A DNA stretch of 64,000 bases, from positions 1 to 64,000 of the forward strand of contig CANFQC010000008.1 of assembly GCA_947449035.1 (NCBI GenBank), read 5' to 3'. The stretch comes from Actinomycetota bacterium. GTDB taxonomy: Bacteria; Actinomycetota; Actinomycetes; S36-B12. The position numbers and the translations under genes were made by a program. This document shows, in pieces, positions 29,882 through 39,315 of the stretch (position 1 is its first letter; each line of letters opens with the position of its first letter). The notes under the pieces were generated by a model, which did not search any database, had not been told where the DNA came from, and worked only from the letters and a program-made list of their open reading frames with translations.

Positions 29882-29908
29882 AAAGGGCCCGCCATCGGCG
29901 GGCCCTTT
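29882..29908. terminator. bidirectional terminator between glyS and DHA2 exporter
   Basis: A perfect 12-bp stem AAAGGGCCCGCC/GGCGGGCCCTTT with a three-base loop. It lies between two convergent genes and gives short T runs on both strands. Confidence 0.85.
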
Positions 29909-29909
29909 G

Positions 29910-31538
29910 CTATTCCTTGTCCTTCGGCGGCTCGTAGCCCTCTGACTCAACGCGCGCTGCATTGCGCGGCAGCAGGAAGCTCGTGAGCAATCCGAGGAAG
30001 ACGAACAGTGCGGCAACCCACGACACAGTCTTCGTGGCATCGACGAAGCCTTCGGATGCACCTTCGACCATGACCTGACCATCAGGCATGGCTCCCATGC
30101 CGGTGACCGCTTGGCCCGCTGATGCCTGCATCGCATCCGCTACCTGCGTAGCCGTGGCAGCGGGAACGCCGCGGTCGGTGAGCTGGTTGGTCGTGTAATG
30201 GCCAAGGCCGATGAGAAGTGTGGTGCCGAGAATCGCGGTACCAATGGCTGCGCCCACCTGGCGCGCTGTCGACGTCACCGCGCTCGCTGAGCCAGATTCC
30301 GAGACCGGAATCTCGGAGAGCACCACGCCAGTCAGCTGCGCCGTAGCGAAGCCGACGCCCGCGCCATAGATAAACAGCCATGGCGCAAGACCCCAACCGG
30401 TGACAGTCGTGGACATGGAGACACCGATACCGATGATGCCGATGACCTCGAGCGCCATACCGATCTGCAGAACGCGAACCGGACCAACGCGCTGCGAAAG
30501 GCCTGCACCGATGCCTGATGCCACGAAAGCGCCGGCAGCAAGTGCTACGAGGATGACGCCGGTTTCCATTGCGCTGTAACCGCGCACCGCCTGCAGGAAC
30601 AGCGGAATCGTAAAGAGCAGACCGAACTCACCGAGGCTGACGACCAACGCGACGATGTTGCCGGCGCCAAAGCTTCGAATCTTGAACAGACGCAGATCGA
30701 TGATCACGATCTTGCCGGCGCGAAGCCTGGACTTCTCGACGAAGACCAGCGCGATCAGCGCAGCGATGCCTATGAGTCCGGCGACAAGCACGACTGAGAT
30801 GGTGTCGGCCGGCCAGGTGAAGCCACCGGCCTTGAACTCGGTGGTTCCGACGATCCAGCCGTAGTGCTGACCCTCGATCAGCGCAAAGACAACGCCGAGA
30901 AGTCCGAGAGTGACGAGAACCGTTCCGGGTACGTCAATTCCCTTGCGACCGGTTTCATCCTTGGTCTCGGGAACGAAGAGGAAGAGGCCGATGAGCACGA
31001 TGATGCCGATCGGCACGTTGATCAAGAAGGCCCAGTGCCAGGACTGATACGTGGTCAGGTAACCGCCCACCAGCGGGCCGAGGGCAGCCATGCCGCCAAT
31101 CGTTGAGCCCCACACTGCGAAAGCGATCGCGCGCGAGCGACCGGTGAAGACCGCGTTGATCACCGAGAGTGACGCGGGCAGGATCATTGCGCCACCGATG
31201 CCCTGCAGGGCACGTGCGCCGATGACCTCGATCGAGTTCGTCGACATCGCGACGAGCACGCTTGCGCCGACGAAGACGACGATGCCGATGGCGAAGAGCA
31301 GGCGGCGACCGAACCGATCGGCCAGGCGGCCGTTGAGAATCAGCAGTGACGCGAAGGTCAGCGAATAGGCCGCAGTCACCCATTCGGCATCAGTGGTGCT
31401 GAGGTCGAGGTCCTTGACCATTGCCGGGAGCGCGACATTGACGACAGTGCCGTCGAGGATGATCATCGCGACGCCGAGCGCAAGCACCACGAGTGCCCAC
31501 CAGCGCCTCTTGCCCATCAGTTCGACACTCGTACTCAT
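29910..31538 (-). CDS. MFS multidrug exporter, DHA2 (EmrB/QacA) family
   Basis: The roughly 542-residue protein has 14 membrane segments and DHA2 motifs: VVNVALPAM (motif D1), LADRFGRRLLF (motif A) and WHWAFLINVPIGI. Members pump drugs or metabolites out by proton exchange; the substrate is unknown. The ORF track starts at GTG 31592, but the ATG at 31538 (MSTSVELMGKRRWW) gives a usual N-terminus and leaves a divergent spacer before dus. Neither start has a clear ribosome binding site. It shares the terminator with glyS. Confidence 0.9.
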   Translation of the reverse strand: MSTSVELMGKRRWWALVVLALGVAMIILDGTVVNVALPAMVKDLDLSTTDAEWVTAAYSLTFASLLILNGRLADRFGRRLLFAIGIVVFVGASVLVAMSTNSIEVIGARALQGIGGAMILPASLSVINAVFTGRSRAIAFAVWGSTIGGMAALGPLVGGYLTTYQSWHWAFLINVPIGIIVLIGLFLFVPETKDETGRKGIDVPGTVLVTLGLLGVVFALIEGQHYGWIVGTTEFKAGGFTWPADTISVVLVAGLIGIAALIALVFVEKSRLRAGKIVIIDLRLFKIRSFGAGNIVALVVSLGEFGLLFTIPLFLQAVRGYSAMETGVILVALAAGAFVASGIGAGLSQRVGPVRVLQIGMALEVIGIIGIGVSMSTTVTGWGLAPWLFIYGAGVGFATAQLTGVVLSEIPVSESGSASAVTSTARQVGAAIGTAILGTTLLIGLGHYTTNQLTDRGVPAATATQVADAMQASAGQAVTGMGAMPDGQVMVEGASEGFVDATKTVSWVAALFVFLGLLTSFLLPRNAARVESEGYEPPKDKE

Positions 31539-31616
31539 GCGGGGTCCATTCGTGAGGGAATCAGGCCCCTTGAGACTACTGGGGGCGGACACCAGGGATC
31601 GTGGGAGAATCGCCGC

Positions 31617-32795
31617 ATGTCGGTCACCATGTCGCCCCGCTTCCTGCAGGTGGGTGCCGTCCAGATCGACTCACCTGTGGTGCTGGCGCCGATGGCCGGC
31701 ATCACCAATCGGGCCTATCGCACGCTGTGCCGCGAATACGGGAACACCGATCCCTCGAAGCCCAATGGTCTCTATGTCTCCGAGATGGTGACCTCGCGAG
31801 CGTTGATCGAGCGCAATGCCGAGACCCTCGACATGGTCACCTTCGGTTCAAGTGAGAATCCGCGCTCCGTGCAGCTCTACGGTGTTGATCCCGTGGTGAT
31901 GGCCGGCGCCGTGAAGATCATTGTCGATGAGGACCGTGCCGATCACATTGATCTGAACTTCGGCTGCCCTGTTCCCAAGGTGACTCGCAAGGGCGGCGGC
32001 AGTGCACTGCCGTGGAAGAAGGATCTCTTCCGCTCGATTGTTCGCGCTGCGGTCACGACGGCCGATGGGCGAGTGCCGGTGTCGGTGAAGATGCGAAAGG
32101 GCATTGACGACGATCACCTGACGTATCTCGAGGCCGGTCGTGCTGCTGCTGAAGAAGGAGTGGCCTGGGTAGCCCTGCACGGACGCACTGCACAGCAGAT
32201 GTATGGCGATACCGCAGATTGGGATGCCATCGCGCGCCTGAAGAGCGAGCTCGCGCCGCTGGGCACCCCGGTTCTGGGCAACGGAGATATCTGGACCCCG
32301 CAGGATGCCCTCGACATGGTTGCTCGCACCGGCGCCGACGGCGTTGTAGTCGGTCGCGGCTGCCTCGGGCGCCCCTGGCTCTTCGGCCAACTCGCAGCAG
32401 CATTCGCAGGTGAGCCGATCCCGGCCGATCCTCGCCTGGGTGAAGTACTCACCATCTTGCGTCGTCATGCCGAGCTTCTCGTCGTCGATTACGGCGAGGT
32501 GAAGGGCTGCCGCGATATCCGCAAGCACATGGCCTGGTATCTCAAGGGCTTCAGTGTGAAGCAGCAGGTGCGCCAGGCGCTGGGCACGGTTGCAACTCTT
32601 GTTGAGCTCGATTCACTCCTTGCCCAGATTGATCCTGATCAGGATTTCAATGCGGAGGTCGGTTCGGGGCCGCGCGGGCGCACGTCCGGCGGTCGACGTC
32701 CGACCCTTCCTGACGGTTGGCTCGATTCGCCGTATCTCGATGAAACGCAGGCCGCGGAGATCTCGCAGGCCGAACTTCATGTCTCCGGCGGCTGA
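31617..32795 (+). CDS. dus: tRNA-dihydrouridine synthase
   Basis: The 392-residue FMN enzyme reduces uridine to dihydrouridine in tRNA. It has APMAGITNRAYRTLCREYG, the catalytic Cys in NFGCPVPKVTRKGGGSAL and VVGRGCLGRPWLF. The C-terminal part carries the RNA-binding helical domain. The length and features match the DusB subgroup common in actinobacteria. Start at ATG 31617; ATG 31629 is also possible. Confidence 0.93.
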   Translation: MSVTMSPRFLQVGAVQIDSPVVLAPMAGITNRAYRTLCREYGNTDPSKPNGLYVSEMVTSRALIERNAETLDMVTFGSSENPRSVQLYGVDPVVMAGAVKIIVDEDRADHIDLNFGCPVPKVTRKGGGSALPWKKDLFRSIVRAAVTTADGRVPVSVKMRKGIDDDHLTYLEAGRAAAEEGVAWVALHGRTAQQMYGDTADWDAIARLKSELAPLGTPVLGNGDIWTPQDALDMVARTGADGVVVGRGCLGRPWLFGQLAAAFAGEPIPADPRLGEVLTILRRHAELLVVDYGEVKGCRDIRKHMAWYLKGFSVKQQVRQALGTVATLVELDSLLAQIDPDQDFNAEVGSGPRGRTSGGRRPTLPDGWLDSPYLDETQAAEISQAELHVSGG

Positions 32796-32868
32796 TCACT
32801 AGATCACAAGCGGGTACCCACGGTGTGTTGTCGGACGCGTGACGCGAGTGACATGTGAGCATGGGGGG

Positions 32869-33534
32869 ATGTCCACTGCAGCACCAGCGCCGTCGCGCCC
32901 AAGTGCTTCCAGTCAGGTTGCCGCAAGCGTTCCGCGCACCGGCAGAGGCATCATCACGGCACTGGCCATGCTGCTGGCCTTCGCTCTGCTCCTCATCCCC
33001 ATCGGTGTGGTGCTCCAGATCGTGCTGACGGCCCAATTCGACGATCGCACCAAGACCCAGGCCATCGTTGTGCTCGACCCGGCCCGCGTCTGGGGCGATC
33101 CGGCACCCGTGCTCAAGGCTCGGCTCGACCATGCGGCAGACCTCTATGGCCAGGGGGTGGCTCCGGTCATCATCGTCGCCGGGCCGCAGAAGTACGCCGA
33201 CGATGCCAAGACTCATCTGCTCAGCAAGGGCGTGGCGAACGAGGACATCGTCATCTTCACGACAGGGCGCGACACGGTTGGCTCTCTCCAAGTGATCGCC
33301 ACGGTCATGAAGGATCTCGACTGGTCCTCGGCCACAGTCGTCACGGACCCGGCCAATGCCGCGCGCGCCGATGCCACCGCGACCCAATTCGGTATTGATG
33401 CGCACCTATCGCCGACCAAGACTGGTCCAGGTACGGCATTGACCTCGGAGTACGTCGGCCGTGAGACAGCAGCGCTCATGCGCTACTACCTGCTTACCCG
33501 CTGGGGCCAGCAACGGATCCTCCCCGGCGATTAA
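32869..33534 (+). CDS. YdcF-like (DUF218) membrane-anchored protein
   Basis: The 221-residue protein has one membrane helix (about residues 28-52) followed by an extracytoplasmic DUF218 domain: AIVVLDPARVWGDPAPVLKARLDHAADLY, VIIVAGPQKYADDAKTHLLSKGV and a later TDPANAARA. The family is linked to envelope processes, but its biochemistry is poorly known. The ORF track starts ten codons upstream at GTG 32839. ATG 32869 is closer to the usual start. Both lack ideal ribosome binding sites. Confidence 0.85.
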   Translation: MSTAAPAPSRPSASSQVAASVPRTGRGIITALAMLLAFALLLIPIGVVLQIVLTAQFDDRTKTQAIVVLDPARVWGDPAPVLKARLDHAADLYGQGVAPVIIVAGPQKYADDAKTHLLSKGVANEDIVIFTTGRDTVGSLQVIATVMKDLDWSSATVVTDPANAARADATATQFGIDAHLSPTKTGPGTALTSEYVGRETAALMRYYLLTRWGQQRILPGD

Positions 33535-33605
33535 TTCAGATGGCGAGCGAGAGTTCGCTCGGCCTGCTGAGACGCACTGCGCAACTGCGGCAGTAGTCTC
33601 GTAGC

Positions 33606-34829
33606 GTGACCCGCGGCTATACCGAGCATGACGCAGCCCGGTACGTGCATGAGCCTGTCAAGGAATCCGTGCGCAGTGACTTCGCTCGAGACCGTGCCCG
33701 TGTTCTGCATTCAGCAGCGCTGCGCCGCCTAGCCGCCAAGACCCAGGTGATGGTGGCGGGGGAGGCTGACTTCCCGCGTACTCGCCTGACCCACACCCTC
33801 GAGGTTGCCCAGATCGCACGCGAGCTCGGCGAGGCCCTCGGCTGCGACCCTGACGTGGTCGATATCGCGGGTCTGGCTCATGACCTCGGTCACCCGCCTT
33901 ACGGTCACAACGGTGAGGACGAACTCAACGAGCTCGCCGCATCCTTCGGCGGCTTTGAAGGCAATGCCCAGTCGTTCCGCATTCTCTCCAGGCTCGAAGC
34001 CAAGGTTGTCGATCCCCGCGACGAACGCAGCGTCGGCTTGAATCTGACGCGTGCGTCGCTAGACGCGGCGTGCAAGTATCCGTGGGCGCGCCAACCTGGA
34101 GTGCGCAAGTTCGGTGTCTATGACGACGATCTGCCGATCTTCAACTGGTTGCGTGACGGCGCTCCTGAGGGCCGCACCTGTCTCGAAGAGCAGATCATGG
34201 ACTGGGCCGATGACGTCGCGTATTCCGTGCACGATGTCGAGGATGCGGTTCACGGCGGGCATGTTCATCTGAGCGAGTTCACGTCACCGGGCGAGCGCGC
34301 TGCTTTAGTCGAGATCGCGCACGAACGCTACGGACTCGATGTCGGAATGCTTACCGACGCGATCGGCCGCCTCACCAAACTCGAGTACTGGCCGTCGTCA
34401 TTCGACGGCTCAATGAATGACCTCGTCGCTCTCAAGCGCTTCACCAGTTACCTCATCGGGCGCTTCTGCGTTTCGGCGCAGGTGGCCACGCAGGTCGAGT
34501 ACGGCAGCAATCCGCTTACCCGTTACGCCGCCAACCTGGTTGTGCCCGAGGAGGTGCGCGGCGAGGTTGCGGTGATGAAGGCCATCGCCGTGCGCTACGT
34601 CATGAACCGCGAAGGCGCGGAGGCCGAATACGCCCGCCAGCGCGAGCAGATTGCCGAGCTGTATCACGCACTCGTTCTCGACAGCGGCCGATCACTCGAG
34701 GCCTGGCTCAAGCCCTCATTCGATTCTGCACAGACAGACGGCGAGCGCAAGCGAGTGATCGTCGACCAGATCGCCAGCCTCACTGACGTGAGCATCGTCG
34801 ACTGGCATGCACGACTCGTGCGTCACTGA
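33606..34829 (+). CDS. dgt: dGTP triphosphohydrolase-like protein
   Basis: The 407-residue HD-domain protein has RLAAKTQVM, the metal-binding His in TRLTHTLEVAQIAREL and the HD pair in GLAHDLGHPPYGHNGE. Family members remove triphosphate from dNTPs and help control nucleotide pools. GTG start. The 3' end contains a perfect GTGCGTCA/TGACGCAC palindrome that spans the stop codon and may act as a transcription stop. dnaG lies downstream, as in mycobacteria, though several genes now separate them. Confidence 0.92.
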   Translation: MTRGYTEHDAARYVHEPVKESVRSDFARDRARVLHSAALRRLAAKTQVMVAGEADFPRTRLTHTLEVAQIARELGEALGCDPDVVDIAGLAHDLGHPPYGHNGEDELNELAASFGGFEGNAQSFRILSRLEAKVVDPRDERSVGLNLTRASLDAACKYPWARQPGVRKFGVYDDDLPIFNWLRDGAPEGRTCLEEQIMDWADDVAYSVHDVEDAVHGGHVHLSEFTSPGERAALVEIAHERYGLDVGMLTDAIGRLTKLEYWPSSFDGSMNDLVALKRFTSYLIGRFCVSAQVATQVEYGSNPLTRYAANLVVPEEVRGEVAVMKAIAVRYVMNREGAEAEYARQREQIAELYHALVLDSGRSLEAWLKPSFDSAQTDGERKRVIVDQIASLTDVSIVDWHARLVRH

Positions 34830-34854
34830 CGCACGATGAATGAGTAAGAAAGCG

Positions 34855-35271
34855 CTACTGCTTCTTCATCACGATGATGGTGAGCTTCTGCGGTGCATCA
34901 GCCGTTCCGCCAGGGCTCGTGGCAATGATGTTCACGGTTGCTGTGCCCACCGCCTTGGCTGCGATATCCCAGGTTGTGGTGCCCGGAACGCCGACCATGC
35001 CATTGGCACTTTCCGGTGCGGCGTACACGCCTTCGTAGACCTTGACGGCCGAGGTCTTCCCGGTCACCTTGGTGGTCCAGGTGTAACCGGTCGTCTTATT
35101 GGTCGAGAGCGACAGAAGGATGTGCTCGCCTGGGATGAGGCGCACCTGAGCGGGGAGCTGGGTGACCACCAACGTGGGCTTCGTCGCTGCCGTGGCGGCG
35201 GGGGAGATCCCGACGGCTGCGGTGGCGGCAAGGGAGACGGCGGCAAGGGCGATCAGCGGCTTCTTGGTCAT
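34855..35271 (-). CDS. secreted chagasin-like (I42) protease inhibitor
   Basis: The 138-residue protein has a signal peptide (MTKKPLIALAAVSLAATAAVG with cleavage near ATA-ATK). The mature part shows the I42 loop NKTTGYTW at the expected place and a later VGVPGTTTWDIAAKAVG. Chagasin-type proteins block papain-like cysteine proteases. The target is not evident. Two ATG starts exist (35286 and 35271); the second gives a cleaner signal peptide. It converges on dgt. Confidence 0.8.
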   Translation of the reverse strand: MTKKPLIALAAVSLAATAAVGISPAATAATKPTLVVTQLPAQVRLIPGEHILLSLSTNKTTGYTWTTKVTGKTSAVKVYEGVYAAPESANGMVGVPGTTTWDIAAKAVGTATVNIIATSPGGTADAPQKLTIIVMKKQ

Positions 35272-35320
35272 GAGTCCATTAGACATCGGCCAAGGTCGCT
35301 TGGAAAGACCGACTCGCAGT

Positions 35321-36091
35321 TCAGTTCTCGGATGCGGGGAGCAGGCCCATCTCGACAGCTCGCTGAGCGGCGGTTGTCCGGTCGCTTGTGCTCGTGGAGC
35401 GCATGATCCGCTGGAGTTCCTGCTTCACGGTTGACACCGACACGTGAAGCTCAGTAGCAATCTGGTGATTGCCGATGCCCCGATTGACCATCTCGACGAT
35501 GTCCTGCTGACGTTGAGTGAACATCAGCATCGGTTCAGTGCCGGCAGATCGATACAGGGGAGCGACGGGGGTATGCGGATGAGTGGCCCAGAGTCCGAGC
35601 GCGGAGGAGATTGCGGTCAGCACTGAGAAGTCATGTGAAGTCCAGTCGCGAGGGGTTTCTGTCGTGAACTGAACAACTCCATGAGTGATCCCCTGGTGAA
35701 CGATCGGGATCCCCACCAGGTCACCTTCATTCATGCTGAGCCGATCCATCATCTGCTTGTAATGGATTCGGTCAAAGGTGGCGTTCGGATACTTCGTCGG
35801 GAAGTCGGCGCTTGCCGTCACATAGATCTCGCCAAAACGGACAACATCAACCATCTGGGAGTCAAACGTCAGGGGGATTCGATGCCAGCGCGCGAGATCC
35901 TCACCGCTGAAGCCGACGTACCCCACCATTCCGAGGGACTGCCGATCCTCGACCAGCCACATCACGGTGGCTCGCGCGTCGAATGAGGCGAAGATGCCGT
36001 CGTTGAGCGCAGTCGTCAGGTGCTGTCCGTCGGGGTGACTCGAGAGAAGCCGAAGTAAGGACGGCAGTCCGAACACGGGATCAGAACTCAT
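35321..36091 (-). CDS. GAF-like LuxR-family transcription regulator
   Basis: The 256-residue product has an N-terminal GAF-like sensor region (about 15-165) and a C-terminal LuxR helix-turn-helix (FTQRQQDIVEMVNRGIGNHQIATELHVSVSTVKQELQRIM). It resembles the regulator at 54837 in layout. The signal sensed is unknown. A 340-base gene-free stretch separates it from dnaG and contains a TCGGGA/TCCCGA palindrome that might be its operator. Confidence 0.82.
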   Translation of the reverse strand: MSSDPVFGLPSLLRLLSSHPDGQHLTTALNDGIFASFDARATVMWLVEDRQSLGMVGYVGFSGEDLARWHRIPLTFDSQMVDVVRFGEIYVTASADFPTKYPNATFDRIHYKQMMDRLSMNEGDLVGIPIVHQGITHGVVQFTTETPRDWTSHDFSVLTAISSALGLWATHPHTPVAPLYRSAGTEPMLMFTQRQQDIVEMVNRGIGNHQIATELHVSVSTVKQELQRIMRSTSTSDRTTAAQRAVEMGLLPASEN

Positions 36092-36433
36092 GAGTCCTCC
36101 CGGGGATAGCCGTGTCGGCGGAAGCTGATCCAGCCGACCCTCGGCTGACTCTCGAACGATATCGCCGGAACTTCATGTCGGCTGATCGAGGAAAGAATCA
36201 GGGGAAGTCGGGACATATCCCGATTTGTCCTCGGCCAGGCCTCACCGCGGAGGCGGATCCCACCTGCGCCCATTAGTTTCATGAGGTCGATTAGTCGGCC
36301 CGGGCGGGAGACGTAGCTCCGGTGCGCATCTGCAGAGATGTCGCCGGAGGGACGGGGGTGTGCGTCTCCCATCCGCCCGAAGGCTGACGATTCCTCCGTC
36401 GGCCGCAGGTGATTTCCCGCCTAGAATCAGCCC
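36092..36433. other. gene-free region between LuxR regulator and dnaG
   Basis: No convincing ORF. It must carry divergent promoters for the regulator and dnaG. One palindrome, TCGGGA-CATA-TCCCGA at 36208-36223, stands out. The 94-residue minus ORF here has no recognisable features. Confidence 0.5.
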
Positions 36434-38302
36434 ATGGCCGGCCGAATTCGTGATGAGGACATCGCGGAAGTCCGTGAGCGGGCCAAGATCGACGATGTTG
36501 TCCGTGAGTACGTCACGCTGAAGAGTGCCGGCGGCGGCTCGATGAAGGGTCTGTGCCCTTTCCATGACGAGCGAAGCCCGAGTTTCCATGTCACCCCGAG
36601 CAGGGGCATGTGGTACTGCTTCGGCTGCGGCGAGGGCGGCGATGTTCTCTCCTTCCTCCAGAAGATCGACCACCTGAGTTTCGCCGAGTCGGTCGAGAAG
36701 CTGGCCGCCAAGACCAACGTCGAGCTCCGTTATGTCGACGGCGGTGCCGCGGTTAACCGGCAGGCGGGTCAGCGCACTCGATTGGTGGAGGCACACAAGA
36801 CTGCTGCCGAGTTCTATCGCCATCAGCTCGAGTCACCCGAGGCTCAGGTCGGACGCGAGTTCTTGAAGCAGCGCGGCTTCGACAATGAGGTATGCGCCCA
36901 CTTCGGCGTCGGTTACGCACCTAAGTCGTGGGATGCACTGACCTCGCATCTGCGCAAGAAGGGCTTCACTGACGCCGAGTTGCAAGCCGGCGGCCTCGTG
37001 AGCCAAGGCGATCGCGGTATCTATGACCGTTTCCGCGGCCGTGTGGTCTGGCCGATCAAGGATCTCGCCGGTGATGTCGTCGGTTTCGGAGCTCGCAAGC
37101 TCTATGACGACGACCAGGGCCCGAAGTACCTGAACACCCCTGAGTCACCTCTCTATAAGAAGAGTCAGGTGCTCTATGGCATCGATCTCGCCCGCAAGGA
37201 CATCTCCAAGGAGCAGCAAGCAGTCATCGTCGAGGGCTACACCGACGTCATGGCATGTCATATTGCCGGTGTCACGAATGCCGTCGCCACTTGCGGCACC
37301 GCATTCGGCGCCGAGCACATCAAGGTTCTTCGCCGTCTCCTGATGGACTCCGATCAGATGCGCGGCAGCGTCGTGTTCACGTTCGATGGTGACGCCGCTG
37401 GCCAAAAAGCCGCTCTGCGTGCCTTCGAGGAAGACCAGAAGTTCGTCAGTCAGACATTCGTGGCCGTGGAGCCCAGCGGCCTTGACCCGTGCGATCTTCG
37501 CCTGCAGCACGGTGATGCGGCAGTGAAGGCACTAGTCGATCGGCGAGTCCCGCTGTTTGAATTCGCGATCAAGTCAGCACTGAAGCAGCATGACCTCGAT
37601 CGAGTTGAGGGTCGCGTTGCGGCGATGAACGATGCTGCGCCGATCGTCGCCAAGATTCGGGATGCAGCGATCCGCCCCGAGTACACGCGCGAGCTCGCGA
37701 AGTGGCTCGGCCTTGACGTCGAGACAGTGACTAAGGCGGTCAGTAAGGGCGCGAAGTCGTCTGCACCTGCACCGCGCAACGCGGAGTCTTCCGCGCAGGT
37801 GCTGCCTAGCCGCCCGACACAGTCTGGTCGACGCGATCCCGTGATGGTGATCGAGCGCGAAGCTCTCAAGTGCGCATTGCAACAACCGGCCATCGTCACG
37901 CACTGGTACGAGAGCGTTGAAGAAACCGCCTACACGCACCCGAGCGCTGTTGCAGTTCACCAGGCAATCGCTGGGGCGGGCTATCCATCCGAGGATGTCG
38001 ATGGTCTCGCATGGATCGACGCGGTTCTCGAACACTGTGCCGATGATCAGGTGCGTAATCTCGTGCGCGAGCTCTCGGTTGACCCTCTGCCGGCTGACGC
38101 CGGTCAGGACGTCCGCTACGCAACAAGTGTCATTGCACGCTTGCTCGAACTCGATGCCTCACGTCGTATCGAAGAGCTCAAGGGCCGCCTCCAGCGCACC
38201 GATGATGATCCCGAGGCAGCAACTGAGGTGATGCGCGATCTCATGGCGCTTGAGGACTACCGCCGGTCACTGCGCGCCAACGCCACCGGGCAGACAAGCT
38301 GA
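36434..38302 (+). CDS. dnaG: DNA primase
   Basis: The 622-residue protein has the CHC2 zinc site (C41, H44, C62, C65 in CPFHDERSPSFHVTPSRGMW and YCFGCG). An RNA polymerase domain contains the TOPRIM motif VIVEGYTDVMA and FDGDAAGQKAA. The C-terminal helicase-binding part follows. It makes RNA primers at the replication fork. ATG start; its stop overlaps the next ATG by one base. Confidence 0.97.
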   Translation: MAGRIRDEDIAEVRERAKIDDVVREYVTLKSAGGGSMKGLCPFHDERSPSFHVTPSRGMWYCFGCGEGGDVLSFLQKIDHLSFAESVEKLAAKTNVELRYVDGGAAVNRQAGQRTRLVEAHKTAAEFYRHQLESPEAQVGREFLKQRGFDNEVCAHFGVGYAPKSWDALTSHLRKKGFTDAELQAGGLVSQGDRGIYDRFRGRVVWPIKDLAGDVVGFGARKLYDDDQGPKYLNTPESPLYKKSQVLYGIDLARKDISKEQQAVIVEGYTDVMACHIAGVTNAVATCGTAFGAEHIKVLRRLLMDSDQMRGSVVFTFDGDAAGQKAALRAFEEDQKFVSQTFVAVEPSGLDPCDLRLQHGDAAVKALVDRRVPLFEFAIKSALKQHDLDRVEGRVAAMNDAAPIVAKIRDAAIRPEYTRELAKWLGLDVETVTKAVSKGAKSSAPAPRNAESSAQVLPSRPTQSGRRDPVMVIEREALKCALQQPAIVTHWYESVEETAYTHPSAVAVHQAIAGAGYPSEDVDGLAWIDAVLEHCADDQVRNLVRELSVDPLPADAGQDVRYATSVIARLLELDASRRIEELKGRLQRTDDDPEAATEVMRDLMALEDYRRSLRANATGQTS

Positions 38303-38808
38303 TGTTCGGTCTGCGTCGCACGCGCCGCCTGCCTTCGGGTATTCGCGAACGTCTCGAGGTTCCCAAGAGCGAGCGGGTCATTGCGTGGGGAGTCGACCCC
38401 GTGAACGACATCTACACCCTCGCCACTGACAAGGCGCTCTATCCCGAGCAAATTCACGAGCGACTGCGCTGGGATTCCATCAGCAAGGCCACCTGGGACG
38501 AACCGATCCTCAATGTCACCGTTCAAGACACGACCGGAGCCATGAAGGGAAATCTCAAGCTTCGCGTCGAGGAGTCCGGCGATTTGCCCGCGGCTGTGTT
38601 CGCCCTGGTCACCGACAGCGTGGTGATTTCCGAGCATGTCGAGCTCGGCGAAGGTGCGGGGGCTCGCATGGTGGCTCGCCGTGATGGCGATGAGGGCACC
38701 ATCTGGTGGTCGGTGGTCTTCGACACCGGGCTCAATCCCGCAGATCCCGCCCTGCGGGCGCGAGCAGATGAGGAACTTGCCTCCTTGCGCGAGGCCCTGG
38801 GCATCTAG
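38302..38808 (+). CDS. conserved hypothetical protein downstream of dnaG
   Basis: The 168-residue soluble protein begins RLPSGIRERLEVPKSERVIAWGVDP. From memory, such genes often follow dnaG in actinobacteria. The fold looks like a beta-rich PH-type domain (IYTLATDKALYPEQIHERLRWDSISKATW). No catalytic motif is seen. It overlaps the dnaG stop by one base, so it is co-translated. Confidence 0.8.
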   Translation: MFGLRRTRRLPSGIRERLEVPKSERVIAWGVDPVNDIYTLATDKALYPEQIHERLRWDSISKATWDEPILNVTVQDTTGAMKGNLKLRVEESGDLPAAVFALVTDSVVISEHVELGEGAGARMVARRDGDEGTIWWSVVFDTGLNPADPALRARADEELASLREALGI

Positions 38809-38824
38809 CCCGAGAAGTGCGGAG

Positions 38825-38983
38825 TTACTGAGAGCTAGGCGTTGGGTTCTCAGACTTAGTCGGGATTTCTTTGAAGTTCGTGAAGACGTCATTCGTCTCT
38901 AGATAGTCGGCGAGTTCGTCGGCTTGCTGCTCAGTGAGAGTTGAGCCGTCTGCGAAATGCCAGGTGTTCCCGATCTTGCGCAC
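38825..38983 (-). CDS. small protein, possible antitoxin of decayed pair
   Basis: A 52-residue product starting VRKIGNTWHFADGSTLTEQQADELADYLETN. The ORF track starts at 39028, but the GTG at 38983 has a perfect AGGAGG six bases upstream and sits one base after the stop of the toxin-like gene. The close coupling suggests a toxin-first pair. I do not recognise a family. Confidence 0.6.
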   Translation of the reverse strand: MRKIGNTWHFADGSTLTEQQADELADYLETNDVFTNFKEIPTKSENPTPSSQ

Positions 38984-38984
38984 C

Positions 38985-39315
38985 TCACACCTCCTTGGCC
39001 AGCAGGTCGCGCCACTTTTGCCGCGCATCCATCGCGTGAATGATCACGACATCTCCATTCTCCTTCAGGATCACCCCGATCTCAAGCAGCCGACCGCTGT
39101 CATCAGAGCCGATGGCCATAAGGAAATTTCCGTCTGCTCTGGAGGAGGTATCGAGGAACAGGCGAGGTGAGTTCATTAGGCAGGACTGCATTCGCGATCG
39201 CCCGATACGGTGACGCCTGCTCGATGTCGAAAAGTCGAGTGTGGATTCCAGTGCAGATTTCCTCAAGATCGAGGCCAGATAAGGGCCGGCATCGATGAAA
39301 TCGGGCATGAAGCAA
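38985..39315 (-). pseudogene. frameshifted toxin-like gene
   Basis: The 3' half reads FLMAIGSDDSGRLLEIGVIL and VVIIHAMDARQKWRDLL, a pattern I know from a widespread small actinobacterial toxin-like family with a BrnT/DUF4258-type appearance. The expected N-terminal half (DIEQASPYRAIANAVLPNEL) is found in another frame of the same strand (ORF 39103-39315). A single frameshift near 39140-39175 would join them. The gene is probably broken; the family call is from memory. Confidence 0.45.

Noticed and set aside
36088-36372. 94-codon minus ORF before dnaG
   Set aside because: No ribosome binding site, no motif, and overlaps the regulator start.
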